DNA of 64,000 nucleotides from Leptospira licerasiae serovar Varillal str. VAR 010 (GCF_000244755.1 NZ_AHOO02000005.1:682001-746000), one strand, 5' to 3'. Shown: positions 35,993 to 47,077, numbered from the stretch's first letter. The notes: generated by a model from the sequence alone, not told the origin. Program-made: numbers and translations.

Positions 35993-37374
35993 TCCTTGTC
36001 CCATTTATCCTTCAGCTCGGCTAATTCCCCGACCATGAATTCCGTTAATTTTTTATCTTCTTTCACAAGTCCTTGGTACCTGGAAAGGGCGGTTTTTGCC
36101 TCTACGATAGCTTCTTCACATTTGCGAACTTCTTCTAAAGTCATTCTGTAAATCGGGATAGAAGCCAACCATTCGTAGTACTTAAATTTTGCCTTTTGAA
36201 GTTTGTCTTCGAAATCCTTCTTAGATTTGATCCCGATCACTTTTTCGTTCCATTTTTCTTTGATGAAACGGATCAACTCGGAGTTTCTTTCGATCTTCTC
36301 TTCTTCCAAACCCGCCAAACGTTTGAATCTGCGGATCAAGTGAGTCTTTCTGAAATCGCAGAAACGTTTGATGATCTCTTCCGGTCCGAAGTTTTTCAGA
36401 CGACCATCGTAAGTGATCACGTTATTCGCTAGAGTTTGTGTATCTTCTTTGGAGATTACCGCTGCGATCTCTTTCGCGCTAGGTTTTTCTCCTTTCTTAT
36501 AATTCAGTTCTATACGGAAGGTTTGGCTGGAATGATCCACATAGTCTTTCAGCCAAGAATCCTTTCTTTCCAGAATATCATCTAAAAGATTGATTACCTT
36601 CTCCCTGTTCCAGTTCATAGGAGCGTCCGTAAGATACAGAGTGTCTCCCTCCCAAGTAAAACCGAAAGTAGTGGTCATTGTGATATTGCCCGCTTCGGTT
36701 TTTGCCATTTTCACTTCGCCTTTATAATCCTTGTACCAAGGTTTTAAAGGCAGAGGCTTTTTGGTTTTGAGATAATTGATCTGAGAATTTATAATATCTG
36801 AAAGTTTGTGGCCCGGGATGAAACAACGGAAACCGGTTGCGATTCCCATAATATTGTTCAGAAGAACGATCGGAACTTTTCCTACGAAGTGGATCGGCTC
36901 GTCCTCAGTCTCGTCGTAATTTTTAACGTAATCTATATCAGGCAAACTTTCGAAAAAACCTAGATCTTTTACGAAGTCTGAAAGTTTTACCTCGGTATAT
37001 CGAGGAGAAGCGATCGCACTGGGATCCAAAACATCTCCGAAAGTTCCTTCACCTGCAACTAAAGGTCGATTGTTTGCGAATGTAAAATCCTGAGCCATCT
37101 GAGAAAGAGCGTCTTGGATGGATCTATCTCCGTGAGGGTGATATCCCATTGCGAGTCCCGCAACTTTAACAGTCTTAGTGAAACGGTTACGTGCGTCCGA
37201 ATTCCACATAGCCCAAAGAATTCTTCTCTGTACGGGCTTTAAACCATCGATTTCGTGAGGAATTGCCCTGGAATCGCAGACGTATCGAGAATATTTTCTC
37301 TGATCGTCGTTGACTTGGTCCTCAAATGGTATTTTAGGGAAGTTTTCTTTGCCTGATTTATTGGAATCTTTCAT
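35989..37374 (-). CDS. Type IIA topoisomerase, DNA-cleavage subunit (GyrA/ParC-like, short)
   Basis: Breakage-reunion subunit, 461 residues. It shows the winged-helix/tower arrangement: [14 protein letters not shown] (near 44-57), then [20 protein letters not shown] and the catalytic Tyr126 in [10 protein letters not shown]. The tower and C-gate coiled-coil regions follow, ending at about 455. The protein stops where ParC/GyrA would begin their C-terminal beta-pinwheel domain, so that domain is absent. It should therefore not wrap DNA like gyrase; decatenation or relaxation is expected. The two subunit genes overlap, with A before B. The upstream intergenic region is 227 bp. Confidence 0.85.
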   Translation of the reverse strand: MKDSNKSGKENFPKIPFEDQVNDDQRKYSRYVCDSRAIPHEIDGLKPVQRRILWAMWNSDARNRFTKTVKVAGLAMGYHPHGDRSIQDALSQMAQDFTFANNRPLVAGEGTFGDVLDPSAIASPRYTEVKLSDFVKDLGFFESLPDIDYVKNYDETEDEPIHFVGKVPIVLLNNIMGIATGFRCFIPGHKLSDIINSQINYLKTKKPLPLKPWYKDYKGEVKMAKTEAGNITMTTTFGFTWEGDTLYLTDAPMNWNREKVINLLDDILERKDSWLKDYVDHSSQTFRIELNYKKGEKPSAKEIAAVISKEDTQTLANNVITYDGRLKNFGPEEIIKRFCDFRKTHLIRRFKRLAGLEEEKIERNSELIRFIKEKWNEKVIGIKSKKDFEDKLQKAKFKYYEWLASIPIYRMTLEEVRKCEEAIVEAKTALSRYQGLVKEDKKLTEFMVGELAELKDKWDKE

Positions 37375-37601
37375 GGGACTTTTATTGCCAAAGGATTTTA
37401 GGACGGTTTTACTGTCAACCTTTTAACGTACTACCCGAATTCGTACATACTTTTTAGGAAGAAATCGACTCAAGTTGCAGTAATTCTTACTTTCTCGTTG
37501 GGAAACACCGATAAGGAAAGAAGATTTCCCGGTTTTTCCTTGAAGATTCGGACAAAACCGGGAAGTTTTTCAAGAAATCCTCTTTTTCCGGCTGTATTTT
37601 T

Positions 37602-38552
37602 TTGGAACCGAAGTCTCGATCTTATTTAACAGCAACATTCTTATCGCTAGGTCTGACCTATTTCTTTTTTCTAATGTCCTGTTCTCTTCTGACGGAATGG
37701 ACGGAAGAAAAACCTTTGGTCTCCGATCTTCCTAGCATTCGGATCTATTCTAATATTAGTTCGATCCCGGCTAGTTCTGAATCTTTCCGGAACCAACCTG
37801 GTCATTTAAGATATTTAGTATTACAGACTCTCCCTTCTAAAGAAAAAATTTGGACTGGAGAAGTGGATCTTTGGGAAACAAAAGAAGATTTTCATACTTC
37901 TCTTCCTAAAGGGATTGTTTTTCCGAAATTAAGTTTTAAGGCCTCCTTATTCTCCGGTTCCGCCAGATTGGAAGATGGAGAATATTCTTTTCCTAAACAA
38001 GTTTCCTTTCATCCACAAGGTGTTCTTTCTTGGAGTTGGGAAGGAGAAAGTCTCAAACCCGGGACACAAATTTCCTCTCCTAAACAACTCAATGTTTCCG
38101 ATTGGGGGATCCTCTATAATTTTTCCCAATCAGGGATTGTATGGGTTGCTAAAGAATACAGAAACTTAGGTAAGAACGTAGAACTGAATTGGGAAAATGT
38201 GCGCAATAGCCGGACCAGTTTGAGTACTGATTATACTAGCCCGGGTGGTAGAAGTTTTCCTTACGCGGACTACGATTATAAGAACCAAATATTCCAGTAC
38301 GTAAATTTGATAGAAGGTAGACTGCCGGTTTGGACCTTCAGAGGGGAAGGTGAATACCATTGGGCTTGGGGAATTCTTCCGGAGGATCTATTGTCCTCAA
38401 AGAACGTATCCCAATGGAAACAAAAGAGAAGGGAAGAATTCGTATCCATGCATTTTTATGATGCTGCGAATAATATTCCGTTTACTGCCTTGGCCGATTT
38501 GAAGAACTATCCAATCATCCTCTTAAAAGATTACGACAATGCCAGAAAATAA
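37602..38552 (+). CDS. Uncharacterised lipoprotein upstream of gltX
   Basis: A 316-residue putative lipoprotein. The signal sequence ends in LMSC with the lipidated Cys near 27. The start is a TTG at 37602; the only nearby ATG (37674) falls inside the lipobox, so an ATG start is not possible for an exported product. The mature part is beta-rich with many Trp ([21 protein letters not shown]) and has no recognisable domain. The 3' end overlaps gltX by 14 nt, which indicates cotranscription. Confidence 0.62.
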   Translation: MEPKSRSYLTATFLSLGLTYFFFLMSCSLLTEWTEEKPLVSDLPSIRIYSNISSIPASSESFRNQPGHLRYLVLQTLPSKEKIWTGEVDLWETKEDFHTSLPKGIVFPKLSFKASLFSGSARLEDGEYSFPKQVSFHPQGVLSWSWEGESLKPGTQISSPKQLNVSDWGILYNFSQSGIVWVAKEYRNLGKNVELNWENVRNSRTSLSTDYTSPGGRSFPYADYDYKNQIFQYVNLIEGRLPVWTFRGEGEYHWAWGILPEDLLSSKNVSQWKQKRREEFVSMHFYDAANNIPFTALADLKNYPIILLKDYDNARK

Positions 38553-40101
38553 GGAAGTTAGGACCAGGTTTGCACCGTCACCAACCGGTTTCCTTCATGT
38601 AGGCGGAGCTAGAACCGCTTTATTCAATTACTTATACGCCAAAGCCCAAGGCGGAAAATTTTTATTAAGGGTAGAAGATACGGATCAAGCCAGATCCACC
38701 GAAGAATCTTTTAAAACCATCCTGGAATCCTTAAAATGGTTAGGGATAGAATGGGACGAAGGTCCTCATGTAGGAGGTCCTTACGGTCCTTATGTTCAAT
38801 CCGAAAGGATCTCCATATATAAAGAATATACTGAAAAGTTGATCTCCGAAGGAAAAGCCTACCGCTGCTTTTGTACCCAAGAAGAATTAGAAGCAAAGAA
38901 AAAACAGGCAGAGGCAATGGGAGTGCCGTATGTTTACGACGGACTTCATGCAAACATGAGCGAAGCGGAAGTTCAGGAAAAACTGAAAGCAGGAATTCCT
39001 TATTCTGTTCGTTTCAAAACTCCTTCTAAAACTTTGATCTTCGACGATATCATCCAAGGAAAAGTGAAGTTCGAAACAAAACTGATCGGTGACTTCATCA
39101 TCGTAAAATCAGACGGTTTTCCTTCTTATAATTATGCTGTGGTTGTAGACGACGGGCTCATGAAAATTTCTCATGTGATCCGTGGCGTAGGGCACCTTTC
39201 TAACACACCTCGCCAGATCCTGATCTATGAGGCATTGGGATTTCCGGTACCTGAGTTTGCCCATGCTTCTGAGATTGTGGGAATGGACGGTAAAAAATTG
39301 TCCAAACGTGCAGGAGCGACTTCTATATTAGCGTTTCGTGATTTAGGTTATTTGCCTGAGACATTCTTGAACTATATGGCATTACTCGGTTGGACGTCTC
39401 CCGACGGTCAGGAATATCTGCCAGGGGATATTCTTCCTAAAACATTCGATGTACATCGTTGTTCCAAATCTCCTTCTACTTTTGACGTATTCAAAAAACC
39501 GAAAGGTGGAGACGAAGAAGTTGCGACTAACTTCTCGAGCCTGGACCAGATCGCTGAAGCGATGAATCCTAAGTCCAAATTGAATTGGCTTTCTAATAAA
39601 TACATTAGGGAACTTCCGATCCAAAAGGTCGCGGAAAGTCTGGCCCCATTCTTGGAAAACAGAACGGATATTCCGGTAGAATACAGAGATCCAAAGAACC
39701 AAGAATTACATTCTTTGGTGGATAGTGTTAGAGTGTATTTGGATAATTTACGCCAGGCACCTGACTATATCGCAGAATTTTTCGTATCCGACCTAAAAGT
39801 GGAAGATGGAGAAGCGAAAGAAATTCTTTCCCAAGAATTTTCTCCGAAAGTTGTCTCTACATTTTACGAATTATTAAAAAAGTCGGATCCCAAAACCGAT
39901 GAAGATTATAAGGCTTTAATGACCCAAGCGGGAGAGCTGAGCGGACAAAAGGGAAAGGCCCTGTTTATGCCGATCCGAGTTTCCGCTACGGGAAAAGCTC
40001 ACGGACTTGAGTTACCTATCCTATTCCCTCTCTTAGGGAAGGAAAAGCTACTCAAACGAATAGAGAAAATCGCGGTACAAGTAGGAATTTCTTTACCTTA
40101 G
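38539..40101 (+). CDS. gltX: Glutamyl-tRNA synthetase
   Basis: Class I aminoacyl-tRNA synthetase, 520 residues, that charges tRNA-Glu. The HIGH-equivalent motif is in [18 protein letters not shown] (near 9-26) and the KMSKS-equivalent is [10 protein letters not shown] (near 252). The zinc-binding-like region [12 protein letters not shown] and the C-terminal anticodon-binding helices are present. The length is usual for the discriminating bacterial enzyme. Its start lies inside the end of the lipoprotein gene. A GC-hairpin at 40112-40134 follows the stop. Confidence 0.96.
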   Translation: MPENKEVRTRFAPSPTGFLHVGGARTALFNYLYAKAQGGKFLLRVEDTDQARSTEESFKTILESLKWLGIEWDEGPHVGGPYGPYVQSERISIYKEYTEKLISEGKAYRCFCTQEELEAKKKQAEAMGVPYVYDGLHANMSEAEVQEKLKAGIPYSVRFKTPSKTLIFDDIIQGKVKFETKLIGDFIIVKSDGFPSYNYAVVVDDGLMKISHVIRGVGHLSNTPRQILIYEALGFPVPEFAHASEIVGMDGKKLSKRAGATSILAFRDLGYLPETFLNYMALLGWTSPDGQEYLPGDILPKTFDVHRCSKSPSTFDVFKKPKGGDEEVATNFSSLDQIAEAMNPKSKLNWLSNKYIRELPIQKVAESLAPFLENRTDIPVEYRDPKNQELHSLVDSVRVYLDNLRQAPDYIAEFFVSDLKVEDGEAKEILSQEFSPKVVSTFYELLKKSDPKTDEDYKALMTQAGELSGQKGKALFMPIRVSATGKAHGLELPILFPLLGKEKLLKRIEKIAVQVGISLP

Positions 40102-40111
40102 GATTTTTTCA

Positions 40112-40137
40112 GGGGTTTTTTGTTGCAAAACCCCCCT
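40112..40137 (+). terminator. Possible terminator after gltX
   Basis: GGGGTTTT (40112-40119) pairs with AAAACCCC (40127-40134). The following tail is only CCTTTC, so termination efficiency is doubtful. Confidence 0.4.
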
Positions 40138-40179
40138 TTCGGTCTGTATTAATATACTAGAGGACTTCTCAGATAAGAA

Positions 40180-40761
40180 ATGAGGGATACGGCCGATTCA
40201 CTTTTGGTAAGGCATCATTCGGGTTCGTACGTTATGTTCTTACCTCCCGACTTAGCTAGTATTCGGGAGTTTAGAAGAGCGCTTCGTGAGTCCCTAGAAG
40301 AGAATACATTCATCTCCAAAGATATCCAGCAAATAGAGCTAGCTGCAGACGAGGCTCTCACCAACTCCATCTCCGCAAATTATAATTCTAGTTCCGAAGA
40401 AACGATCATCTGCAGATGGATCGTGAACAATTCTAAGTTCACTTTATGGATCGTGGACTATGGTTCCGGTCTGAAAAAAGAAAAGATAGAAGAGCAAGTA
40501 AGGGAAGCTAAACCTTCTTCTCTCCAAGAGTTCTTAAAAAAAGTAAAAACTTACCAAGAAGGAAAATGTGAGGTGCTTCCTAATAGAGGAAAACTTACCC
40601 AGCATAGGAACTTGGGAAAAGGTTTACTCATCATGCAATCATTAATGGACTCGGTGAAGATCATGTATCATTGTAAAGAAGGAAGAATTTCCTCCGACCC
40701 TACCGATTCAAGTATCCGCGGGTCCATTATCGAATTAGCATTCGATTCTAAAAAACACTGA
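40180..40761 (+). CDS. Anti-sigma-type serine kinase (RsbW/SpoIIAB-like ATPase)
   Basis: A 193-residue GHKL ATPase of the RsbW type. The N-box is IELAADEALTNSISANY (near 51-67), the G1 box is DYGSGLKKEK (near 93) and the G2 region is GKGLLIMQSLMDSV (near 146). Such proteins bind an anti-anti-sigma protein or a sigma factor and phosphorylate Ser on the partner. An insert of about 30 residues between G1 and G2 is longer than in RsbW itself. No STAS partner gene is adjacent, so the target is elsewhere. The DUF455 gene follows after 2 bp. Confidence 0.8.
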   Translation: MRDTADSLLVRHHSGSYVMFLPPDLASIREFRRALRESLEENTFISKDIQQIELAADEALTNSISANYNSSSEETIICRWIVNNSKFTLWIVDYGSGLKKEKIEEQVREAKPSSLQEFLKKVKTYQEGKCEVLPNRGKLTQHRNLGKGLLIMQSLMDSVKIMYHCKEGRISSDPTDSSIRGSIIELAFDSKKH

Positions 40762-40763
40762 CC

Positions 40764-41603
40764 TTGACTTTAAACGAATACGCCCAATTTCTTTTAAGCT
40801 CTCCCAATTTAGAGGATAAATTATACTCTCCGGAAAAAATACCGGACGATATTCTGTGGCCTGATTTTATTCCTAAAGATAGGCCTGAAAGATCTTCTAA
40901 AATAATTTTCTCGGATAAAAAATCGAAAATGCCGAGAGTGGAACATTTGAATTCCGAAGAGAATCGGATACTTTCCCTACATCATTTTGCAAATCATGAA
41001 CTTATGGCTGTGGAGATATTTGCCTGGGCTATATTAAAATTTCAGGATGCTCCTTCTTCCGTACGTAAAAGTTTGTACAAGACTATTCTGGAAGAACAAA
41101 AACATTTGAAACTTTATTTAGATTCTATAAGAGAATGGGGAATGGACCTAGGGGATCGTCCTCTCAATTATATCTTCTGGAAACAAACTCCGAACATGCA
41201 GACATTGCAGAAATTTTTTGCGATCATGGCTCTTTCTTTTGAAGGTGCGAATTTGGATTTTTCCATGATCTACCAAAAAGCGTTCGAAAAATTTGGGGAC
41301 CAAAAGCGGGCCGATATCATGCAGATCGTTCATGATGATGAGATCAGGCATGTAAAAAGGGGAGTCAAGATTGTGTTCTCGGATGGAGTTTCGCAAGAAG
41401 CGCAATGGGAAAAGTATCTGGAGCTTTTGACCCATCCATTCACTCCCAGAAGAGCAAAGGGATTTTTATATTTTCCGGAGCTTAGAACTAAGGCCGGATT
41501 GTCAAAAGAGTTTGCAGAGGCTTTAGGAGCTTATTCGGACGAATACGATGGTACTACAAATGCTAGGATCGTAAAAAATGTATTCGGCATGGGGGCTAGT
41601 TAG
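40764..41603 (+). CDS. DUF455 ferritin-like protein
   Basis: A 279-residue protein of the DUF455 family, a ferritin-like four-helix bundle. Metal-ligand candidates are in LHHFANHELMAVEIFAWAIL (near 72), LEEQKHLKLYL (near 110) and VHDDEIRHVKRG (near 190). The TTG start at 40764 is needed because the N-terminal NEYAQFLLSSPNLEDKLYSP part is conserved in the family and the first ATG is far inside. Di-iron hydroxylase-like chemistry is suggested by the fold; the substrate is not known. It is 2 bp from the preceding kinase gene. Confidence 0.8.
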   Translation: MTLNEYAQFLLSSPNLEDKLYSPEKIPDDILWPDFIPKDRPERSSKIIFSDKKSKMPRVEHLNSEENRILSLHHFANHELMAVEIFAWAILKFQDAPSSVRKSLYKTILEEQKHLKLYLDSIREWGMDLGDRPLNYIFWKQTPNMQTLQKFFAIMALSFEGANLDFSMIYQKAFEKFGDQKRADIMQIVHDDEIRHVKRGVKIVFSDGVSQEAQWEKYLELLTHPFTPRRAKGFLYFPELRTKAGLSKEFAEALGAYSDEYDGTTNARIVKNVFGMGAS

Positions 41604-41659
41604 GGTCTAGGAAATCGATAGACATCTGATTTTCGCGGAAAGAAGCTGTAGTTCAGAAT

Positions 41660-42802
<1,143 letters not shown>

Positions 42803-42817
42803 TATTCGGATAATATC

Positions 42818-43480
42818 GTGAGTAGTTTCGAAGAACATAAACTTAAACATGCCAAGATAGAGATCGTTCGAGCTCAGGTAGAAAGATTTCGCAAATTTTA
42901 CGCGGACTATTTTCATCTGGAAGAAACGATCTCTATGGTGGAATATTTTTTCGAAACCATTTACAACTTAGATGGCAAGGAAGCTTGGATGCATCTCGCC
43001 TTGGACACATACCAAAAAGTAAAAGGTATGATGAAGGAAACCACCAGGGCAAATCTAGAAACTCTAATAGAACTAAACAATCTCACGGATCATTTGGATT
43101 CGGAGATGGCGCAGTTACTCATCCAGAGAGACTGGGACGGCAAAAAACTTTCTAGAGAAGAATACGACGATCTATACAGAGCATACGGCCATAAAGAAGA
43201 AAGAGAAAAGCAGTTAGAGATCGTTCTTCATAATCTTAGGACATTTTACGAGTTAGCACATAAACCTATCTCTGCATATTTGATTAGGCCGGCTCGATTT
43301 ATGGCCTCATTATTAGGAGTCTCTATTTTATTCGATTCAGTCGAGAAGGCATACAACGCGGTTTTACCCGTATCTCCTGAAATTTTTGTTTCTTTTATCG
43401 AACAGGTAGAGAGAAGAGAGACGGAATATCTAGAGTCCGCTTTCTTAAATGGAAAGCAGCCTAAGGAGCCGTCCGCTTGA
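42818..43480 (+). CDS. Helical protein of unknown function, paired with MotB-like gene
   Basis: A 220-residue, almost wholly alpha-helical protein starting at a GTG (42818). It has a heptad-rich N-terminal half (HAKIEIVRAQVERFRKFYAD) and one moderately hydrophobic segment near 160-180 (ARFMASLLGVSILFD). It has no signal peptide and no MotA-like four-helix membrane pattern. Its stop overlaps the start of the next gene (TTGA), so the two proteins are probably made in a fixed ratio. A scaffold or partner of the MotB-like protein is a reasonable guess; I do not recognise the family. Confidence 0.6.
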   Translation: MSSFEEHKLKHAKIEIVRAQVERFRKFYADYFHLEETISMVEYFFETIYNLDGKEAWMHLALDTYQKVKGMMKETTRANLETLIELNNLTDHLDSEMAQLLIQRDWDGKKLSREEYDDLYRAYGHKEEREKQLEIVLHNLRTFYELAHKPISAYLIRPARFMASLLGVSILFDSVEKAYNAVLPVSPEIFVSFIEQVERRETEYLESAFLNGKQPKEPSA

Positions 43481-44205
43481 ACGGAAGATCACGTTTTTCA
43501 AGATACAGAAAGCCTATCGAAGCCGGAGATGAGAACCGGGACAGATGGCTTTTAACGTATGCGGATATGATCACCCTTCTTCTAGGGCTTTTTATTATTT
43601 TATATTCCATTTCCCAAGTAGACCAAAACAAACTGAAACAAGTTGCCGACTTGGTAAGAGGCGGGTTCGGTTTAGGAGAATCTTTTTTCGAAGGTTCCAA
43701 TATCACATTAGAAGAAGATCCTTTATTACAGCCTAGAACGCAAATGTTTCGATTCTGGGAGAGAATCTCTTACGCATTAAAGAAGCTGAAAGAGAGAACG
43801 AAATTATTCATAGGCATTAACGAAACAGAAGAGATCCGTATCCAAGTATTCGCTCCATCTTTGGGCGAGGGCGAATTCCATCCGGACGAGGATACGGACT
43901 TTACTTTCAAAAAAGTGGCCGAGGTTGCGCAGGGAATGGATGTGGACATCACATTACGGGTCCAAGTTCCTTATGCAGAACAAGCGGGCCAAGGTTTCAG
44001 GAATATTTGGGAGTATAATGCTCATCGCGCTGGTTTGATCGCGGAAACATTGGCGGAAAAATACGGGATCTCCAGAGAAAGACTTTCAGTCCAAGCATAT
44101 CACGGATTTCGAAAATTAGGACCGGAAGAAGGTCCCAGCCCGGAAGTTAAGGCTTCTCAAGAAAGAATAGAAATCATTATTCGTAAACGAGGTAAGGAAG
44201 AATAA
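43477..44205 (+). CDS. MotB/OmpA-family membrane protein
   Basis: A 242-residue inner-membrane protein. A single membrane helix WLLTYADMITLLLGLFIILYSIS carries the conserved Asp30 that in MotB conducts protons. The C-terminal region (about 110-240) is OmpA-like, with the NIWEYNAHRAGLIAETLAE and SQERIEIII segments of the peptidoglycan-binding fold. The start is TTG 43477, overlapping the previous stop. The canonical partner MotA is not adjacent. It could be a flagellar stator part or a member of an unrelated proton-channel complex. Confidence 0.78.
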   Translation: MNGRSRFSRYRKPIEAGDENRDRWLLTYADMITLLLGLFIILYSISQVDQNKLKQVADLVRGGFGLGESFFEGSNITLEEDPLLQPRTQMFRFWERISYALKKLKERTKLFIGINETEEIRIQVFAPSLGEGEFHPDEDTDFTFKKVAEVAQGMDVDITLRVQVPYAEQAGQGFRNIWEYNAHRAGLIAETLAEKYGISRERLSVQAYHGFRKLGPEEGPSPEVKASQERIEIIIRKRGKEE

Positions 44206-44208
44206 GGA

Positions 44209-44670
44209 ATGGTCTCTAAAATAAACAAAACTGCAATTCCTTTCGGATTCGTCCTCATATTGATAGGAGTATCTCTTTCATTCGGTTGTTCCAAAAAGAA
44301 AAAGACCCCGGCCGCGGTGGAATCTCTTTGGAAAACGGATCAGAATGGAGTGGAGAATACTAGCGGGTTTGCATGGGTTTCCAAGTATTGCGAGAAGGTT
44401 AGACAATGCGCCGACAGCGATATGAAAACTTTGGACTCTGACTCGGAAGCAATTTTGGAAAAAAGATTAAGAAAGGATTTTTGTTTAGAAAAATTTAAAG
44501 AATCCAAAGTATATACCTTAGCTACGCAAGAACCTAAATTGGTGATTGATAGGACCATTTCCTGTTTAAAAGCGGCAACGGAAGCTGATTGTTCTTCGAT
44601 TAAAAAGGGAGTTTCAGGACTTTCTGAAGATTGTAAGTGGTTACAAGCTGTTCAAAATTCTAAAGAATAA
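44209..44670 (+). CDS. Small Cys-containing lipoprotein
   Basis: A 153-residue lipoprotein with a signal peptide ending in SFGC (Cys27). Seven residues after the lipobox begins a helical domain with Cys in YCEKVRQCAD, DFCLEKF, ISCLKAATEADC and SEDCKW. The regular spacing suggests three disulfides or a small metal site. I associate this pattern with a Leptospira-specific lipoprotein family but cannot name it firmly. It starts 3 bp after the MotB-like gene and ends the group. Confidence 0.65.
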   Translation: MVSKINKTAIPFGFVLILIGVSLSFGCSKKKKTPAAVESLWKTDQNGVENTSGFAWVSKYCEKVRQCADSDMKTLDSDSEAILEKRLRKDFCLEKFKESKVYTLATQEPKLVIDRTISCLKAATEADCSSIKKGVSGLSEDCKWLQAVQNSKE

Positions 44671-44753
44671 AAATATAAAGGTCTCAAAAAGACCCGGGTT
44701 ACAAAACCCATCCGTGGACAAAAGATACGATCTGAATTTTTCGGAGGCGAACC

Positions 44754-45749
44754 TTGCTCAGAGGTATCAAAAGACTGAATCGATACGAGAAACGATTGCT
44801 CAGGATCGCAAAACTTGGCGGCAAACTCGTAAAAATCAACCAAGCAGGTTTTTCCAGAAGGACTGACGAAGGTTTCCGTTTTCCGATCTATAGTTTGGAA
44901 ATAGGGACCAAAGAAGGTTTGGAAAAACATCCCGTGGGGATCACTGCGGGCGTTCACGGATTGGAAACCATAGGGATCCAGATCCTAATCGACTTTTTGG
45001 AATATATAATTAGCCCAAAATCCACTGGATTTCTTCCTGAATTAAAAAAAGGTAAATTAGGATTAATTGTTATTCCAATTGTGAATCCTGGCGGAGTCGC
45101 TGCGAAGACCCGATCGAATCCCGGTGGTGTGGATCTAATGAGAAATTCCGGTATAGATGCGGAAAAACCTCTTCCCTTTTTCGGGGGCCAAAAGTTCTCA
45201 AATAAACTTCCTTATTTCAGAGGGCATGGGTTGGAGCCTGAATCTAGGACACTATCGCGAACCGTATTCGAAAAATTCTTTCATGTCCAGGATTCTATTC
45301 TACCTATTCTGGATCTGCACTCCGGCTTTGGAACTGTGGATAATGTTTGGTGGCCTTACGCTTATACTCATAGGCCTTGTACCGATACAGCTTTGTACGA
45401 AAAAATTGCTTCTCACTTTAAAGATCATTGTGGGCATATTAATTTTGCTTACGGTCCGCAGAGCGCGAGTTATACGACTCATGGAGATCTTTGGGATAAA
45501 TTTTACGATCATTACCAAGAATTGTATTCCGAACAAGAGAGCTGGAGTTCCAAATTTCTTCCTTTAACATTGGAAGTGGGGACTTGGTCCGATATTAAAG
45601 AGGAACCTATGAAGTTATTCTCTAAAAAAGGGATATTTAGACCGGCCGAACATAATAAGAGCGAAGTTTTGACTAGATACAGAGGGTTCTTACGAGACTT
45701 TGTTCGCTTAGGCCTGACAAAACCGAAGGATTGGACGGAAGCTGAATAG
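44754..45749 (+). CDS. M14-family zinc carboxypeptidase / AstE-like deacylase
   Basis: A 331-residue protein of the M14 zinc-peptidase clan. Zinc ligands are GVHGLETIG (HxxE, near 65) and LDLHSGFG (near 186). The substrate-pocket segment IVNPGGVAAKTRSN and a catalytic-Glu candidate in LTLEVGTWSD are also seen. Succinylglutamate desuccinylase/aspartoacylase-like and gamma-D-glutamyl carboxypeptidase activities share this fold; the choice cannot be made. A TTG at 44754 is the start because GGAGG lies 7 bases upstream. Confidence 0.75.
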   Translation: MLRGIKRLNRYEKRLLRIAKLGGKLVKINQAGFSRRTDEGFRFPIYSLEIGTKEGLEKHPVGITAGVHGLETIGIQILIDFLEYIISPKSTGFLPELKKGKLGLIVIPIVNPGGVAAKTRSNPGGVDLMRNSGIDAEKPLPFFGGQKFSNKLPYFRGHGLEPESRTLSRTVFEKFFHVQDSILPILDLHSGFGTVDNVWWPYAYTHRPCTDTALYEKIASHFKDHCGHINFAYGPQSASYTTHGDLWDKFYDHYQELYSEQESWSSKFLPLTLEVGTWSDIKEEPMKLFSKKGIFRPAEHNKSEVLTRYRGFLRDFVRLGLTKPKDWTEAE

Positions 45750-45771
45750 ATCTACGGATGTTTTACGGAAA

Positions 45772-46593
45772 TTAAGAAGAAGGTCCCAGTTTTTCTAAAA
45801 TTTCCTTGGGAGTTTCGTAAATCCCTTGGCTTTTATAGATCCAAGCAAGTCGATCTAATTCTTTTAGATGTTCTAATACTTTAGAATCTTCTAAATTAGG
45901 ATTTTTCTTTTTTAATTTTTTTAGTTCGGTAAAAAAGGAAATATTATCCCGATTTCGATTCAGAAGATGTCCGGACAATCCTATGCAAGGACATGCCTTG
46001 TTATTATCGATCCACATTCCGCATTCTTTGGATAAAAACTCCGATAGCTTCTTTTTGGAACGGGAAAGTTTCTGGCGGAAGTTTTCCGAACTGATACTCA
46101 AAATTTCGGCTCCTTCTTCGCTACTCATACCGTAAACAGAAGATAAAACAAATACTATTCTGTCCGCGGAATTCAATTTTAATAAAACTGCATGTACACA
46201 TCCGAATCGGATTTCTTCCTCCAAGATCTTATCTTCTACCTGGTCTTCTAATGAGATCGAGTTCGGTTTAGATAAATATTCTTGGCGTATTCTACTTAAG
46301 TACACGATGTTCTTGGGCCTTTTGACTGTAAGAAGATGATTGCTAGCGATAGAATATACCCAAGTAGTGAATTTGCTTTCGAATCTAAATCCTGAAAGTT
46401 TATTCGAAATTTTGAGCAGGATCTCTTGGGTTGCGTCCTCTGCTTCTTGAGGATCCCATAACATTCTTAAGGAAAGATTAAAGATATAGTCTTGGATCTT
46501 TTCCAAAAGTATTTCCATCGCCCTAGGTCTTCCTTCTAGGGCGATTCGGATCGTATCCGTAAACTCGTCTTGTATTGTTACGGATTTTTCCAT
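45772..46593 (-). CDS. ECF-type RNA polymerase sigma factor with Cys-containing C-terminal extension
   Basis: A 273-residue sigma-70 family protein. Region 2 is at about 22-92 (EAEDATQEILLKI, FTTWVYSIASNHL) and region 4 at about 128-186 (MSSEEGAEILSISSENFRQKLSRSKKKL). Instead of ending there it has about 85 extra residues with Cys191, Cys201 and Cys203 (CGMWIDNNKACPC). Similar C-x(n)-CxC extensions occur in some ECF groups, where they may bind metal or a regulator. No anti-sigma gene is next to it. It is preceded by an NTF2-like gene with a 1-bp gap. Confidence 0.83.
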   Translation of the reverse strand: MEKSVTIQDEFTDTIRIALEGRPRAMEILLEKIQDYIFNLSLRMLWDPQEAEDATQEILLKISNKLSGFRFESKFTTWVYSIASNHLLTVKRPKNIVYLSRIRQEYLSKPNSISLEDQVEDKILEEEIRFGCVHAVLLKLNSADRIVFVLSSVYGMSSEEGAEILSISSENFRQKLSRSKKKLSEFLSKECGMWIDNNKACPCIGLSGHLLNRNRDNISFFTELKKLKKKNPNLEDSKVLEHLKELDRLAWIYKSQGIYETPKEILEKLGPSS

Positions 46594-46594
46594 T

Positions 46595-47077
46595 CTAAGC
46601 CGCGATCCCTTTTTTTCTAAGATAATGTTCCAAGTTTCTTGCGGCTTCCGATCTGACCTTTCCTTGGACTAAAGGTGACCATCCCAAAAGAATTCCAGGA
46701 ACGCCTAAAGCCATTCTGGTCCATTTCCAGAGAGGAAATCTATCCTTTTGTTTAATTACTTTTCCGTTTTTAAATTGGAATTCGGATCTAATATGATTCT
46801 GGACTTTTCTTCCGGTTTTTGAAAACAGATATGTGGCCACCCAATATGCAGTTCCTTTCTCAGTATCAGCATTAGCTTCTACCAATTCAATCGTTGCATT
46901 CGGATCCATTCTTTCTAAAAGCATGGACCACATTCCTGGAACTGCCCCACCTTTTAATTTTGGAAATACCGGGTCTGAAAATTCGACGTCTTGCGAATAG
47001 AAGTCTGAAATACTTGCAGAATTCTTGGAATGAAAACTTTTATAAAAGTCTCTAATTTTGGCTTCGTTTGGATGCAT
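46595..47077 (-). CDS. SnoaL/NTF2-like protein in operon with sigma factor
   Basis: A 160-residue protein with the NTF2-like alpha+beta barrel of the SnoaL superfamily. It begins with an IRDFYKSFHSKN helix, then FYSQDVEFSDPVFPKLKG, and ends in strand motifs HIRSEFQFKNGKVIKQKDRFPLWKW. SnoaL domains are fused to the C-terminus of ECF41 sigma factors, where they control activity; here the domain is encoded separately, directly before a sigma factor gene (1-bp gap). A regulatory or ligand-binding role in that sigma pathway is inferred. AGAAGGA precedes the ATG. Confidence 0.8.
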   Translation of the reverse strand: MHPNEAKIRDFYKSFHSKNSASISDFYSQDVEFSDPVFPKLKGGAVPGMWSMLLERMDPNATIELVEANADTEKGTAYWVATYLFSKTGRKVQNHIRSEFQFKNGKVIKQKDRFPLWKWTRMALGVPGILLGWSPLVQGKVRSEAARNLEHYLRKKGIAA

